This document shows, one piece after another, positions 7,848 to 16,157 of a stretch of DNA of 64,000 bases. The stretch lies in the NCBI GenBank assembly GCA_963847235.1, contig CAWJYU010000005.1:1-64000 (forward strand). The letters are read 5' to 3'. Position 1 is the first letter of the stretch. Every line of letters begins with the position of its first letter. Under the pieces are notes generated by a model that searched no databases, was not told where the DNA came from, and worked only from the letters and a program-made list of their open reading frames with translations. Both the position numbers and the translations under genes were made by a program. The DNA comes from JACDAN01 sp963847235 (lineage in GTDB: Bacteria > Actinomycetota > Thermoleophilia > Gaiellales > Gaiellaceae).

Positions 7848-8747
7848 GTGGGTCACCTCTCGGCGGTAAGGGCTCGAAACCGGCGGACGCTCGGCTACGT
7901 CCTCGCGCTGACGGTCGCGATCACGGTCGTGGAGGTGATCGGGGGGCTGCTCACGGGGAGCCTGGCGCTCCTCGCGGACGCGGTCCACATGCTCTCGGAC
8001 AACGTCGCGCTCGGGCTTGCCCTGATCGCGGTCTGGCTGGCCGGGCGGCCGAGCACGCCGGACCGGAGCTTCGGCTACCAGCGGGCGGAGGTTCTCGCGG
8101 CCCTCGTCAACGGGCTCATCCTCGTCGGGCTGGCGATCTGGATCTTCGTGGAGGCATTCGGCCGGTTCAGCGACCCGCCGGAAGTGCTCGGCGGCTGGAT
8201 GCTCGCGGTGGCACTTGTCGGCCTCGCCGGCAACCTCGTCGCCGCCGGACTGCTCGCCCGGACCGCCCACTCGAGCCTGAACATGCAAGCGGCCCTCCGG
8301 CACGTGATCGCCGACGCACTCGGGTCGGCGGGCGTCGTGGCAGCCGCACTCGTGCTGCTGACGACCGGCTGGCGGTACGCGGACCCCGCCGCCGGCGCGC
8401 TGATCGCCGTCCTCGTGCTCGCGAGCTCCTGGAGCGTCCTGCGCGACGCGGTTCACATCCTGTTGGAGGGAACGCCGCGCGGGATCGACGCCCGCGAGCT
8501 CGGACGGCGCCTATCCGGCATGGAGGGCGTGGTCGACGTTCACGACCTGCACGTCTGGACGATCACCTCGGGATTCGTGGCGCTTTCGGCGCACGTCCTC
8601 GTCGAGCCCGGCGACGACTGCCACGCGCGCCGCCGGGAGCTCGAACGCGTGCTCGCGGAGGAGTACGGCATCGAGCACACGACGCTTCAGGTCGACCACG
8701 CCCGTCCCGCGGCCAGCGTGGTCACGATCCGGAGGTCCGGATCGTGA
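7848..8747 (+). CDS. Cation diffusion facilitator (CDF) family metal exporter
   Basis: The 299-aa inner-membrane protein has six predicted helices and a cytoplasmic C-terminal domain. The transport site is seen as ADAVHMLSDN in helix 2 and HVIADALGS in helix 5, the H/D pairs of Zn2+/Cd2+ CDF exporters such as ZitB and CzcD. The cytoplasmic dimer domain includes VVDVHDLHVWTI. The start is GTG 7848 (VGHLSAVRARNRR); earlier sequence is antisense to the neighbour. It is divergent from the SnoaL gene by only 21 bp and overlaps the next gene by GTGA. Confidence 0.92.
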   Translation: MGHLSAVRARNRRTLGYVLALTVAITVVEVIGGLLTGSLALLADAVHMLSDNVALGLALIAVWLAGRPSTPDRSFGYQRAEVLAALVNGLILVGLAIWIFVEAFGRFSDPPEVLGGWMLAVALVGLAGNLVAAGLLARTAHSSLNMQAALRHVIADALGSAGVVAAALVLLTTGWRYADPAAGALIAVLVLASSWSVLRDAVHILLEGTPRGIDARELGRRLSGMEGVVDVHDLHVWTITSGFVALSAHVLVEPGDDCHARRRELERVLAEEYGIEHTTLQVDHARPAASVVTIRRSGS

Positions 8748-9217
8748 GCAACGACGAGAGCAAGGAGGAACGTCTCAACCGGGAGCTGATCGAGCTCCTG
8801 AACGAGCTCCGGGTCGTCCTCCCGGGTGTGCAGGTCCTGTTCGCGTTCCTCCTGACGGTCCCGTTCACGAACCAGTTCCGGCGCATCACCCAAGAGCAGG
8901 AGATCGTGTTCTTCGTCACCTTCCTGCTGACGACGGTCGCGACGATCCTGCTGATCTCGCCCTCGGCGTATCACCGGCTCAGGTGGCGGCAGCGGGACAA
9001 GGAGCAGATGCTGCAGACGGCCAACCGCCTGGCGATCTCGGGCTTGGCGTTCCTCGCCGCAGCGCTGACCGGCGCGGTCTTTCTCCTGACCGACTTGCTG
9101 TTCGCGTCGGCCGCGGTGGTCTACTTCGTGACCGCCGCGGCCGCTGCGCTCGTTCTCTGGTTCTGGTACGGGCTCGCCCTGATCCGGCGGGCGGAGGACT
9201 CGAACCCGACTAGCTAG
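8744..9217 (+). CDS. DUF6328-like four-helix membrane protein
   Basis: The 157-aa protein has an acidic N-terminus (SNDESKEERLNRELIELLNELR) and four hydrophobic segments in two pairs. The pattern matches the small actinobacterial membrane family I know as DUF6328, whose function is unknown. It is translationally coupled to the CDF exporter through a GTGA overlap, which hints at a shared role in metal or envelope homeostasis. Its stop codon overlaps the convergent BON gene's stop. Confidence 0.75.
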   Translation: MSNDESKEERLNRELIELLNELRVVLPGVQVLFAFLLTVPFTNQFRRITQEQEIVFFVTFLLTTVATILLISPSAYHRLRWRQRDKEQMLQTANRLAISGLAFLAAALTGAVFLLTDLLFASAAVVYFVTAAAAALVLWFWYGLALIRRAEDSNPTS

Positions 9218-9594
9218 CCCTGGTGCATGGGGGCTTCGGCCCCGGGCAGGTGCAGCAGGTTCTCGACGTCGTGGACGCCGTGGATGCCGCGCGCCCGCTC
9301 CTCGAGGTCGCGGATCATCTCCGGCTCGCCCACCTCGCCCCGCAGGTAGACCTTGCCGTTCTCGGCGTTGACGTTGATCTGGCCCTTCGGGACCTGCTCG
9401 TCCCTGAAGAGCTCGCTCTCGACCATGTGGGCGAGCGTGACGTCGTCGGGCTGCGGCTTCGGCCCCTCCTCGGCGCGCGACATCAGCTCCTTGACGCGGC
9501 CGGCGACCCTGTCGCGGCGCCGTTGTCCCTCCAGCGGATGGAAGAAGTACGTCAGCGCGGCTCCCAGGCCGATCAGTCCGAGCAGCTTTCTCAT
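9214..9594 (-). CDS. BON-domain protein with N-terminal membrane segment
   Basis: The 126-aa protein has a short hydrophobic N-terminus (MRKLLGLIGLGAALTYFF). A BON domain covers residues ~50-118: DVTLAHMVESELFRD, INVNAENGKVYLRGEV and the closing GVHDVENLLHL. BON domains bind phospholipid or other envelope components and appear in osmotic-stress proteins such as OsmY. The protein probably sits at the membrane. Confidence 0.85.
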   Translation of the reverse strand: MRKLLGLIGLGAALTYFFHPLEGQRRRDRVAGRVKELMSRAEEGPKPQPDDVTLAHMVESELFRDEQVPKGQINVNAENGKVYLRGEVGEPEMIRDLEERARGIHGVHDVENLLHLPGAEAPMHQG

Positions 9595-9679
9595 TCGGCT
9601 CCCCTCTCTTCGCTCTTTTCAGGTTCGGATGAGCCTACCCCGTGGGGGGGCCGGGATAAACGGCGGTGAAAGCCTGTTG

Positions 9680-9967
9680 CTAGTCGCCCCAGTCGAAGTC
9701 GCGGGACCGGCCCCAAAGGCCGTCCTCGTCATGCGCCGCGACCGTCTCGGTGGCGACGGCATGCGTCTCCGCTGCGACTCCTGGGTGGCCGTCGAGCGTG
9801 TCCTCGATCCGCGCCTGCTCCTCGGTCTTGAAGAGCGGGTGGTTCTCGAAAGGATCCTCGACGCGATAGCCGTCGATGGGCATGTTCTCGAGTTCGGCGT
9901 TCTTCCGCTTCAGCTCGAGGTGGTCCTGAATCACGTCAGCGAACAGTGAAGGTGTCTCTACGGGCAT
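9680..9967 (-). CDS. Hypothetical acidic protein (95 aa)
   Basis: A soluble, acidic, His-containing small protein (MPVETPSLFADVIQDHLELKR ... RSRDFDWGD). Residues 10-30 look like a short amphipathic helix. The rest is probably disordered. No family recognised. It lies between the BON gene and the diguanylate cyclase on the same strand. Confidence 0.6.
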   Translation of the reverse strand: MPVETPSLFADVIQDHLELKRKNAELENMPIDGYRVEDPFENHPLFKTEEQARIEDTLDGHPGVAAETHAVATETVAAHDEDGLWGRSRDFDWGD

Positions 9968-10042
9968 CGATCCTCCGTGGCTTTTTTCCAGGCAGGTCTG
10001 GCTCAGCGCGGGATTGTAACGAGGAGGAAACGTCTTCGTAGC

Positions 10043-11809
10043 CTACGCGGGCGTGGTGACGGCAGCCGGCTCCGAGACGACGACGCGGTCCTTGCCGGAC
10101 CGCTTCGCCTCGTAGAGCGCCGCGTCGGCCGCTGCGACGAGCTGGCTCTGGCCGGCGGCCTGCGGGAACGAGGCGACGCCGAAGCTCGCCGAGACGAGGA
10201 CCGGCGTCCCGTCTGGCGCCGCGACGCGCTGCTCGCGGACGAGCTGCCGGATCCGCTCGGCGAGCCGCCGTCCTCCCTCGAGGTCGGTGCCGGGCAGCAG
10301 GAGGGCGAACTCCTCGCCGCCCCAGCGGCCCGCCAGGTCGATCTCGCGCACGCTCTCCTGGAGGCGCCCGGCGAACGCCTTCAGCACTTCGTCGCCGGTC
10401 GGGTGGCCCCAGCGGTCGTTGATCCGCTTGAAGTCGTCGATGTCGGCGAGCACGAGCGTCAGCGGCTCGCCGAAGCGCTTGGCTCGCGCCAGCTCCTTCT
10501 CCAGCGCGGCGGTGCAAAGCCGGCGGTTGGCCAGGCCGGTGAGGCTGTCCACGAGTGCCTGCTGCTCGACGGTGCGGTGCTGGCGCGCGTTGCTGAGCGC
10601 GATCACGGCATGGCCGACGAGCCAGTCGGCGCTCTCCCTCTGGTCGGAGCTGAAGTCGTCGCCGTAGAGGACGAGCGTGCCGAAGCTCTCGAGGCCCACC
10701 GCCAAGGGGAACTCGAGCTTGACGGGAGCGCGCTCCCCGCCGTCGGCGATGAGGACGACGCCGCCGTCCATCAGCTCTCCACGGGTGGCGCCGGTCGCCT
10801 GGACGGCTGTGTCGACGATGACGCGGAGCAGCTGGTCGATGTCGTGAGTCGCGGCCAGGGCCTCTCCGAAGCGAAGCGTCGTCTCCCGGAGGCGGCGCCG
10901 CTCCTCCTCGAGCTCGTGCATGCGCGCCTCGAGCTGGTCGGCCATCTGGTTGAAGGCATGGGCGAGGGACGCAAACTCGTCGCGGCCCCGCACGTGGACG
11001 CGGTCGCCGAGCCGACCGCGCGCGATTCCCCTCGCGGCGTCGGAGAGGCGGCCGAGCGTGGCGACGATCGAGCGGCCCTGGATGTACGCGACGGCGGCGA
11101 TCACGAGCAGCGCCGCGAGCATGGCGAGGAAGAGCCGCGAGCGCAGCCAGCCCGCGGACTCGTCGATCAGCGCCTGCGGGGCCAGGACGACGAGCGCTGT
11201 CTTGCGAGGCTCGGCGAGCCGGTTCGAGGCGAGCCCGCGGAATTGCCTTCCGGCGATACGGATCTCCGCCGGCTGGGCAGGCGTGCGAATCGTCCCCCGC
11301 ATCGGGACCGAGGCGGCGATGACGCGACCGCCCTCGACGAGCGCGAGCTCCCCACCGTTCGCCAGTCCGGCACGCGTGCGCAGGTCCTCGGCGAGGCTGC
11401 CGTTGATCGGGACATGGGCGATGACCCGGCCGAGCCGGCCCCGTCGGCCGGCGACGGCGATCGAACGGACGACGGACGGCTGCCGAACCGTTCCGATCGG
11501 CCGGCCGCCCCGCGGCTCGACGCGAACGCCGTAGCGGGCGGAAAGGCTTTGAAGCCGCTCGCGGTTGCGGGTCGCCAGGGCGCGCTGGAACGACGGATCG
11601 CCGGCGAGCCGCGTCGCGTCACGCTCGGCCTGGGCGACCCTGTCGACGAACGCGCCCTGCGCGGCACGCACGCTGGTCTCCAGCGTGCCGTCGGCGCGGC
11701 GCGTCGCGTCCTTTTCCGTCACGGCTTCCAGACCGCTGAAAGCCGCTGCAAACGGCAGCAAAGCGATCAGCGAGAAGTACGCGACGAGCTTGAGCTTGAA
11801 ACTCCCCAT
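10043..11809 (-). CDS. Membrane-bound diguanylate cyclase (sensor-HAMP-GGDEF)
   Basis: The 588-aa protein would make cyclic-di-GMP. Order: TM1 (~7-27), a periplasmic sensor region (~28-260), TM2 (LFLAMLAALLVIAAVAY), HAMP (~290-345) ending in a coiled coil, a GAF-like linker (~370-440), then GGDEF. The active site is intact (RWGGEEFALLLPGTD). An inhibitory I-site R-E-I-D sits exactly five residues before GGEEF, so product inhibition is expected. ATG 11809 (MGSFKLKLVAYF) is chosen because it places TM1 at the N-terminus; the frame is open 60 nt further. No EAL partner lies nearby. Confidence 0.93.
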   Translation of the reverse strand: MGSFKLKLVAYFSLIALLPFAAAFSGLEAVTEKDATRRADGTLETSVRAAQGAFVDRVAQAERDATRLAGDPSFQRALATRNRERLQSLSARYGVRVEPRGGRPIGTVRQPSVVRSIAVAGRRGRLGRVIAHVPINGSLAEDLRTRAGLANGGELALVEGGRVIAASVPMRGTIRTPAQPAEIRIAGRQFRGLASNRLAEPRKTALVVLAPQALIDESAGWLRSRLFLAMLAALLVIAAVAYIQGRSIVATLGRLSDAARGIARGRLGDRVHVRGRDEFASLAHAFNQMADQLEARMHELEEERRRLRETTLRFGEALAATHDIDQLLRVIVDTAVQATGATRGELMDGGVVLIADGGERAPVKLEFPLAVGLESFGTLVLYGDDFSSDQRESADWLVGHAVIALSNARQHRTVEQQALVDSLTGLANRRLCTAALEKELARAKRFGEPLTLVLADIDDFKRINDRWGHPTGDEVLKAFAGRLQESVREIDLAGRWGGEEFALLLPGTDLEGGRRLAERIRQLVREQRVAAPDGTPVLVSASFGVASFPQAAGQSQLVAAADAALYEAKRSGKDRVVVSEPAAVTTPA

Positions 11810-11883
11810 CCGATTCCCCTCAAGGCACCCGTGTTCTCGTCCGATAGGTCTTCTGGGAGTTGTCGGCATCGAGGGGGTTGAGC

Positions 11884-12528
11884 ATGAGGGGAGCTCTGCT
11901 TCACGTCACAACCGGCTTATTGCTCGGGCTGGCGATTGCCGGCTTGATTCGCGCCCCCTCCGAGGTCGTGGCACAGCACGATGCCCGCGCGCCGGTCGTC
12001 CGGCCGCAGCCGGGCGCCGCCGGACCGTGGACGCAGGAACAGACGATTCGCGTGTCGCCGCGGCTGGAGCGCGCCCTGGAGCGGCGCCGCCGCGAGCTGC
12101 TGGCACCCCCGAGAATTCAGCCGCCGGTTCTTCCCTCGCTCAGGTCGGTGCCCGCGCTGGTGCCGGATCAGGCCGGCGCGCCGCCTCCCCCGGCGGCGAT
12201 TCCGATCGCCCTCACTCCCGACCCACCCAGGGTCGCTCGACGGCCCGAGCCCGACCCGCCGGACGCCGCTCCTCCTCCTCCCGCGCCCATACCGGCGACT
12301 CCGCCGCCTCCCGCGAAGCCCGTCGCGTCGACGCCACAGGCGACCCTGTATCGGCCGGCCTCCCACGACGACGACGATGACGACGACGGCAGCCGCGCGA
12401 AGCGCAAGGAGAACAAGCGCGATGACCGGGGCCGGGATCACCATGATCGCGACCACGACGACCGGGGCGATCGCGACCGCGACGACGACCACGATCGCGG
12501 CGACCGACACGACGACGATGACGACTAG
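11884..12528 (+). CDS. Exported Pro-rich protein with Asp/His/Arg low-complexity tail
   Basis: The 214-aa product starts MRGALLHVTTGLLLGLAIAG, a signal peptide or N-terminal anchor. Pro/Ala-rich disordered sequence follows (~60-160), with many PPP and PAP runs. The tail (~163-214) is made almost only of Asp, His and Arg, beginning with a run of seven Asp. Such D/H tracts can bind divalent metals, but that is speculation. It is divergent from the diguanylate cyclase by 74 bp. No homologous domain recognised. Confidence 0.6.
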   Translation: MRGALLHVTTGLLLGLAIAGLIRAPSEVVAQHDARAPVVRPQPGAAGPWTQEQTIRVSPRLERALERRRRELLAPPRIQPPVLPSLRSVPALVPDQAGAPPPPAAIPIALTPDPPRVARRPEPDPPDAAPPPPAPIPATPPPPAKPVASTPQATLYRPASHDDDDDDDGSRAKRKENKRDDRGRDHHDRDHDDRGDRDRDDDHDRGDRHDDDDD

Positions 12529-12537
12529 GATGCCGGG

Positions 12538-12744
12538 ATGCCGCGCCCCCGACACCTCGTCACCCGTCGTATGGGCGCGATCGGGATCGCGCTGACCGCC
12601 TGGGACATCTGGCGCCAGATCCCGAAGGAGCACCGCCGCCGAATCGCCCGCGAGGCGCGGAAACACGCGCCGGCCGTCGCAATGGCGGTCGCCCGGCAGG
12701 TCAGGCACGCACGGGAATTCCGCGCCGCCTGGAACCGGCGCTAG
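12538..12744 (+). CDS. Hypothetical small basic protein (68 aa)
   Basis: A short Arg/His-rich helical protein (MPRPRHLVTRRMGAIGIALTAW ... REFRAAWNRR). It starts 9 bp after the previous stop codon and ends 6 bp before the convergent kgd stop. The position suggests a two-gene operon with the exported Asp/His protein. No domain recognised. Confidence 0.5.
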   Translation: MPRPRHLVTRRMGAIGIALTAWDIWRQIPKEHRRRIAREARKHAPAVAMAVARQVRHAREFRAAWNRR

Positions 12745-12750
12745 CGGCGC

Positions 12751-15591
12751 CTACGCGAAGACGTCTCTGACGATCCGGTCCTGCTCGCGGACGTGCGCCG
12801 TCGGATAGCCCTCGCTCGGGCTGGCGCGCCACGGCCGGCCGACGTAGCGGAGCGGGACGCGTCCGGCGATCGATTCCTCCAGCCGGTGGCGGATTGCCCG
12901 CCAGGCGCCCATGTTCTGCGGCTCCTCCTGCGCCCAGACGACCTCCTCGAGGGCCGGATACGCGGAGACGAGCCGGGCCGCCGGGTCGACAGGGAAGGGG
13001 TAGAGCTGCTCGACCCGGGCCACACCGACCTCCGGATGCTGCTCGCGCAGCTCGTGGCCGACGATGTCGTAGTAGAGCTTGCCCGTCGTGAGGACGACCC
13101 GGCGGACACCGTCATGGTCGGCGGTGTCGTCGATCACAGGCTCGAAGCGGCCCTCTGCGAGCTGCTCGAGCCGCGCTGCCGACTCCTTCAGACGCAGGAG
13201 ACCCTTCGGCGTCATCACCACCAGGGGCCGCGCGCTGGGGTCGAGCGCCTGCCGGCGCAGGAGATGGAAGTACTGCGCCGCGGTGCTGGGGATCACGACC
13301 CGGATGTTCTCCTGCGCCGCGAGCTGGAGGAATCGCTCCAGCCGCGCGCTCGAGTGCTCGGGCCCGTTGCCCTCGTACCCGTGCGGCAGCAGCAGCGTGA
13401 GACGCGAGGTCTGGCTCCACTTCGAGAGGCCCGAGACGACGAACTGGTCGGTGATGATCTGCGCGCCGTTGACGAAGTCGCCGTACTGCGCCTCCCAGAG
13501 CACGAGCGCCTCGGGCGCACCGACCGAGTAGCCGTACTCGAAGCCGACCGTCGCGTACTCGGACAGCGGCGAGTTGAAGACTTCGAACGACGCTGAGGCG
13601 TCACGGAGCCGCTGCATCGGCGTGAACTGCTCGCCGCTCCCGGGATCGTGGAGGACGAGGTGGCGCTGCGAGAACGTGCCGCGCTCGGTGTCCTGGCCGG
13701 TGAGCCGCACCGGGATCCCCTCGACGAGCAGGCTGGCGAAGGCGAGCGCCTCCCCGTGGCCCCAGTCGATCTCCCCCTCCTCGAGCCGTTCACGGCGCCG
13801 CTGGAGCTGCCGCTCGAGCTTGGGATGGACGGTGAACCGGTCGGGGACGCGCAGCAGCTCTTCGTTGAGCGCGCGCAGCCGCTCGGCGTCGACGGCGGTC
13901 GCGACCTTCGCGCCCTCGGTTGGCGGGGTGCGCTCGCTCGGCGGCTGCTCCTCGGGGGAGTCGACGAAGGACGCCTTCAGCGCCTCGTGCGCGGCTTTCA
14001 GGCTCGCCGCCACGTCTCGCGCGAGGTTGTCCGCCTCCTCCTGCGTGACGACGCCTTCCTCGACGAGCTGGGCCACGTACTGGTCGCGCACGCTCGGCTG
14101 GTTCTTGATCCGCTCGGCCATGAGCGGCTGCGTGTACGCCGGCTCGTCGCCCTCGTTGTGACCCCACCTCCGGTAGCCGATCAGGTCGATGACGACGTCC
14201 CGGCCGAACCGGCGCCGGAAGGCCAGCGCAAGCCGGATCGAGGACACTGCGGCCTCCGGGTCGTCGGCGTTCACGTGGACGATCGGCACGTCGAAGCCCT
14301 TCGCGAGGTCGCTCGAGTAGCGCGTCGAACGGCCGTCGGCCGGATCGGTCGTGAACCCGACCTGGTTGTTCGCGATGATGTGCAGCGTTCCGCCGGTGGA
14401 GTAGCCGCCGAGCGCCTGGAGGTTGAGCGTCTCGGCAACGACGCCCTGGCCCGGGAACGACGCGTCGCCGTGGATCAGGATCGGGAGGGCGACCCTCGAG
14501 TCGTAGTCGCCGCCGGGCGTCGAGCGGTCGGTCTGCTCGCTTCGCGCCAGGCCCTCGACGACCGGGTCGACCGCCTCGAGATGGCTCGGGTTGGCAGCGA
14601 GCGAGACGGTGATGTCGCCTGCCGCGGTCTTGCGCCTGCCCTCGGCTCCGAGGTGGTACTTGACGTCGCCGCTCGCGCCCGCCGGCTGGTTGGAGAGCGC
14701 TGCGAGGTTCCGCTCGCCCTCGAATTCCCGCAGGATCACCTCGTACGGCCGCCCAATGAGGTGGGCGAGCACGTTCAGCCGACCGCGGTGCGCCATGCCG
14801 GTCACGACCTCGTGAGCGCCGTCCTCAGCGGACAGCTCGAGCGCGAGATCGAGCATCGGCACCATCACGTCGAGACCCTCGATCGAGAACTGCTTCTGGC
14901 CGAGGAACGCGCGCCGGAGGTAGCGCTCGAGCCCCTCGACCTCGGAGAGCCGCGCGAGCAGCCGACGCTTGTCGTCCTCGACGAGCGGCTCGCGATAGGT
15001 GCCCGATTCGATCGCCTGCCGCAGCCAGACGCGCTCCTGGTGGTCGGAGATGTGCTCGATCTCGTAGGCGCTCGTGCCGCAGTAGGTCTCCTGCAGCTTC
15101 GGGAGGACGTCGGCGAGCGTCTCGCCCGGCACGTGGACCCGGAGCAGCCGCGCCGGGATGCGCGCCTGCAGCTCAGGCGTCAGGGGCGGGGCGAGCCGCT
15201 CGGGCTCCAGCGCGGGATCGCCGACCGGCTCGGAACCGAGCGGGTCGAGTCGCGCGGCGAGGTGGCCGTGCGTCCTGTACGCCTTCACGAGTGCCGTCGC
15301 GGCCGCCACGGCCTCGAGCAGCGTCTCGTCGACCGGTTCCGCTTCCCGTGGCTCAGCCGCCGGGGCCGCGGGCGCGGGGGCCGCGGGCGCCGGAGGCGCC
15401 TCGGCCCGCGTGCCGTTCCCATCCGTCTCGAGCACCTCGAGCAGCCGTGCGACGCCGGGGTGCTCGCGGAGGAGCGCGCTGTCCCCCTCGAAGAGCTCGC
15501 GCCACTCCGCGGGCACGCCCTCGGGGTTCTCGAGGTACTCCTCGAGAACGGCGCGCGCGTATCCGGCGTTGAGCCCGTCGACCTCAGCCAC
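12751..15591 (-). CDS. sucA: 2-oxoglutarate dehydrogenase E1 component (thiamine diphosphate-dependent)
   Basis: The 946-aa protein decarboxylates 2-oxoglutarate in the TCA cycle. The E1 N-terminal segment (NAGYARAVLEEYLENPEGVP) is present. An Ala/Pro linker at ~62-82 follows in place of the E2-like acyltransferase domain found in mycobacterial Kgd. The ThDP-binding core includes HGDASFPGQGVVAETLN and IIANNQVGFTT. The C-terminal transketolase-like domain includes VVWAQEEPQNMGAW. Length matches stand-alone E1 (OdhA/SucA without the fused E2). The start is GTG 15591. No E2 or E3 gene lies in the window. Confidence 0.94.
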   Translation of the reverse strand: MAEVDGLNAGYARAVLEEYLENPEGVPAEWRELFEGDSALLREHPGVARLLEVLETDGNGTRAEAPPAPAAPAPAAPAAEPREAEPVDETLLEAVAAATALVKAYRTHGHLAARLDPLGSEPVGDPALEPERLAPPLTPELQARIPARLLRVHVPGETLADVLPKLQETYCGTSAYEIEHISDHQERVWLRQAIESGTYREPLVEDDKRRLLARLSEVEGLERYLRRAFLGQKQFSIEGLDVMVPMLDLALELSAEDGAHEVVTGMAHRGRLNVLAHLIGRPYEVILREFEGERNLAALSNQPAGASGDVKYHLGAEGRRKTAAGDITVSLAANPSHLEAVDPVVEGLARSEQTDRSTPGGDYDSRVALPILIHGDASFPGQGVVAETLNLQALGGYSTGGTLHIIANNQVGFTTDPADGRSTRYSSDLAKGFDVPIVHVNADDPEAAVSSIRLALAFRRRFGRDVVIDLIGYRRWGHNEGDEPAYTQPLMAERIKNQPSVRDQYVAQLVEEGVVTQEEADNLARDVAASLKAAHEALKASFVDSPEEQPPSERTPPTEGAKVATAVDAERLRALNEELLRVPDRFTVHPKLERQLQRRRERLEEGEIDWGHGEALAFASLLVEGIPVRLTGQDTERGTFSQRHLVLHDPGSGEQFTPMQRLRDASASFEVFNSPLSEYATVGFEYGYSVGAPEALVLWEAQYGDFVNGAQIITDQFVVSGLSKWSQTSRLTLLLPHGYEGNGPEHSSARLERFLQLAAQENIRVVIPSTAAQYFHLLRRQALDPSARPLVVMTPKGLLRLKESAARLEQLAEGRFEPVIDDTADHDGVRRVVLTTGKLYYDIVGHELREQHPEVGVARVEQLYPFPVDPAARLVSAYPALEEVVWAQEEPQNMGAWRAIRHRLEESIAGRVPLRYVGRPWRASPSEGYPTAHVREQDRIVRDVFA

Positions 15592-15642
15592 GATGCCTCC
15601 CTGTTCTTTGTAGCAGGGTGGTTTCCCCTGCGGCGCGGCCGT

Positions 15643-15912
15643 CTACCAGAGCGGCCGGCTCGTGATCACGCAGACGATCATGCCGAGCAGCCAGCCCGAG
15701 GCTGCAACGGCGACCGCCGCCGCCGCAAGCTTCTGGCTCCTGCCCCTCGCCATGGCCGCCGCGACCAGTGCGACAAGCAGTGAGGTGAGGCCGATGGGGA
15801 CCGGCCGCTGAGCGACGGCGATGACGCCGCCGAAGATGGCAAGCGTCGCGAGGAAGCCGGCGATGGTCTCGGCCTGGCCCTCACGCTCGGCGACTGACGG
15901 CGTCGTGCTCAA
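15643..15912 (-). CDS. Small three-helix membrane protein, function unknown
   Basis: An 89-aa product with three hydrophobic stretches: IAGFLATLAIFGGVIAVAQ, GLTSLLVALVAAAMA and AAAVAVAASGWLLGMIVCV. The start is placed at TTG 15912 because it overlaps the upstream gene's stop (TTGA), the usual coupling arrangement here. The frame extends upstream as an Arg-rich shadow. It is the third gene of a nitrilase - 79 aa - 89 aa minus-strand set. Confidence 0.65.
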   Translation of the reverse strand: MSTTPSVAEREGQAETIAGFLATLAIFGGVIAVAQRPVPIGLTSLLVALVAAAMARGRSQKLAAAAVAVAASGWLLGMIVCVITSRPLW

Positions 15913-16148
15913 CGCACCGCGACCCTGTCGGGCCTGCGGACGGGACCGCCTCGGCCGTGAGGCCCACCGCGGCGCGGCCTGCGCGGCCGGAGCGGACGAT
16001 GACCGCCCGACGGGTCGCCGTCGGCGGCGACGGGAATCACCGCGGGCTCCGGCGGGCGCGGCTCGGCCCGGACGGCCCACCAGACGACCGCGATCAGATA
16101 GACGATCGGCAGCTTGAGGACGAGCATCAGGAAGACGATCTCGACCAC
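15909..16148 (-). CDS. Small single-pass membrane protein with Arg/Pro-rich tail
   Basis: A 79-aa product: one N-terminal membrane helix (VEIVFLMLVLKLPIVYLIAV) followed by WWAVRAEPRPPEP and a strongly basic Arg/Pro/Gly cytoplasmic tail. GTG 16148 lies 9 bp after the nitrilase stop, and the stop overlaps the next TTG start. The pattern resembles small conserved membrane proteins I associate with Thermoleophilia; the function is unknown. Confidence 0.65.
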   Translation of the reverse strand: MVEIVFLMLVLKLPIVYLIAVVWWAVRAEPRPPEPAVIPVAADGDPSGGHRPLRPRRPRRGGPHGRGGPVRRPDRVAVR

Positions 16149-16157
16149 GCGGACATT

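Noticed and set aside
7827..8456. Upstream extension of the SnoaL-like gene
   Set aside because: Antisense to the CDF transporter; composition not protein-like.
9977..11881. 634-aa plus-strand frame opposite the diguanylate cyclase
   Set aside because: Pure antisense of a gene with intact GGEEF, HAMP and membrane motifs.
13648..15783. 711-aa plus-strand frame opposite sucA
   Set aside because: Antisense shadow; no domain, and sucA is complete.
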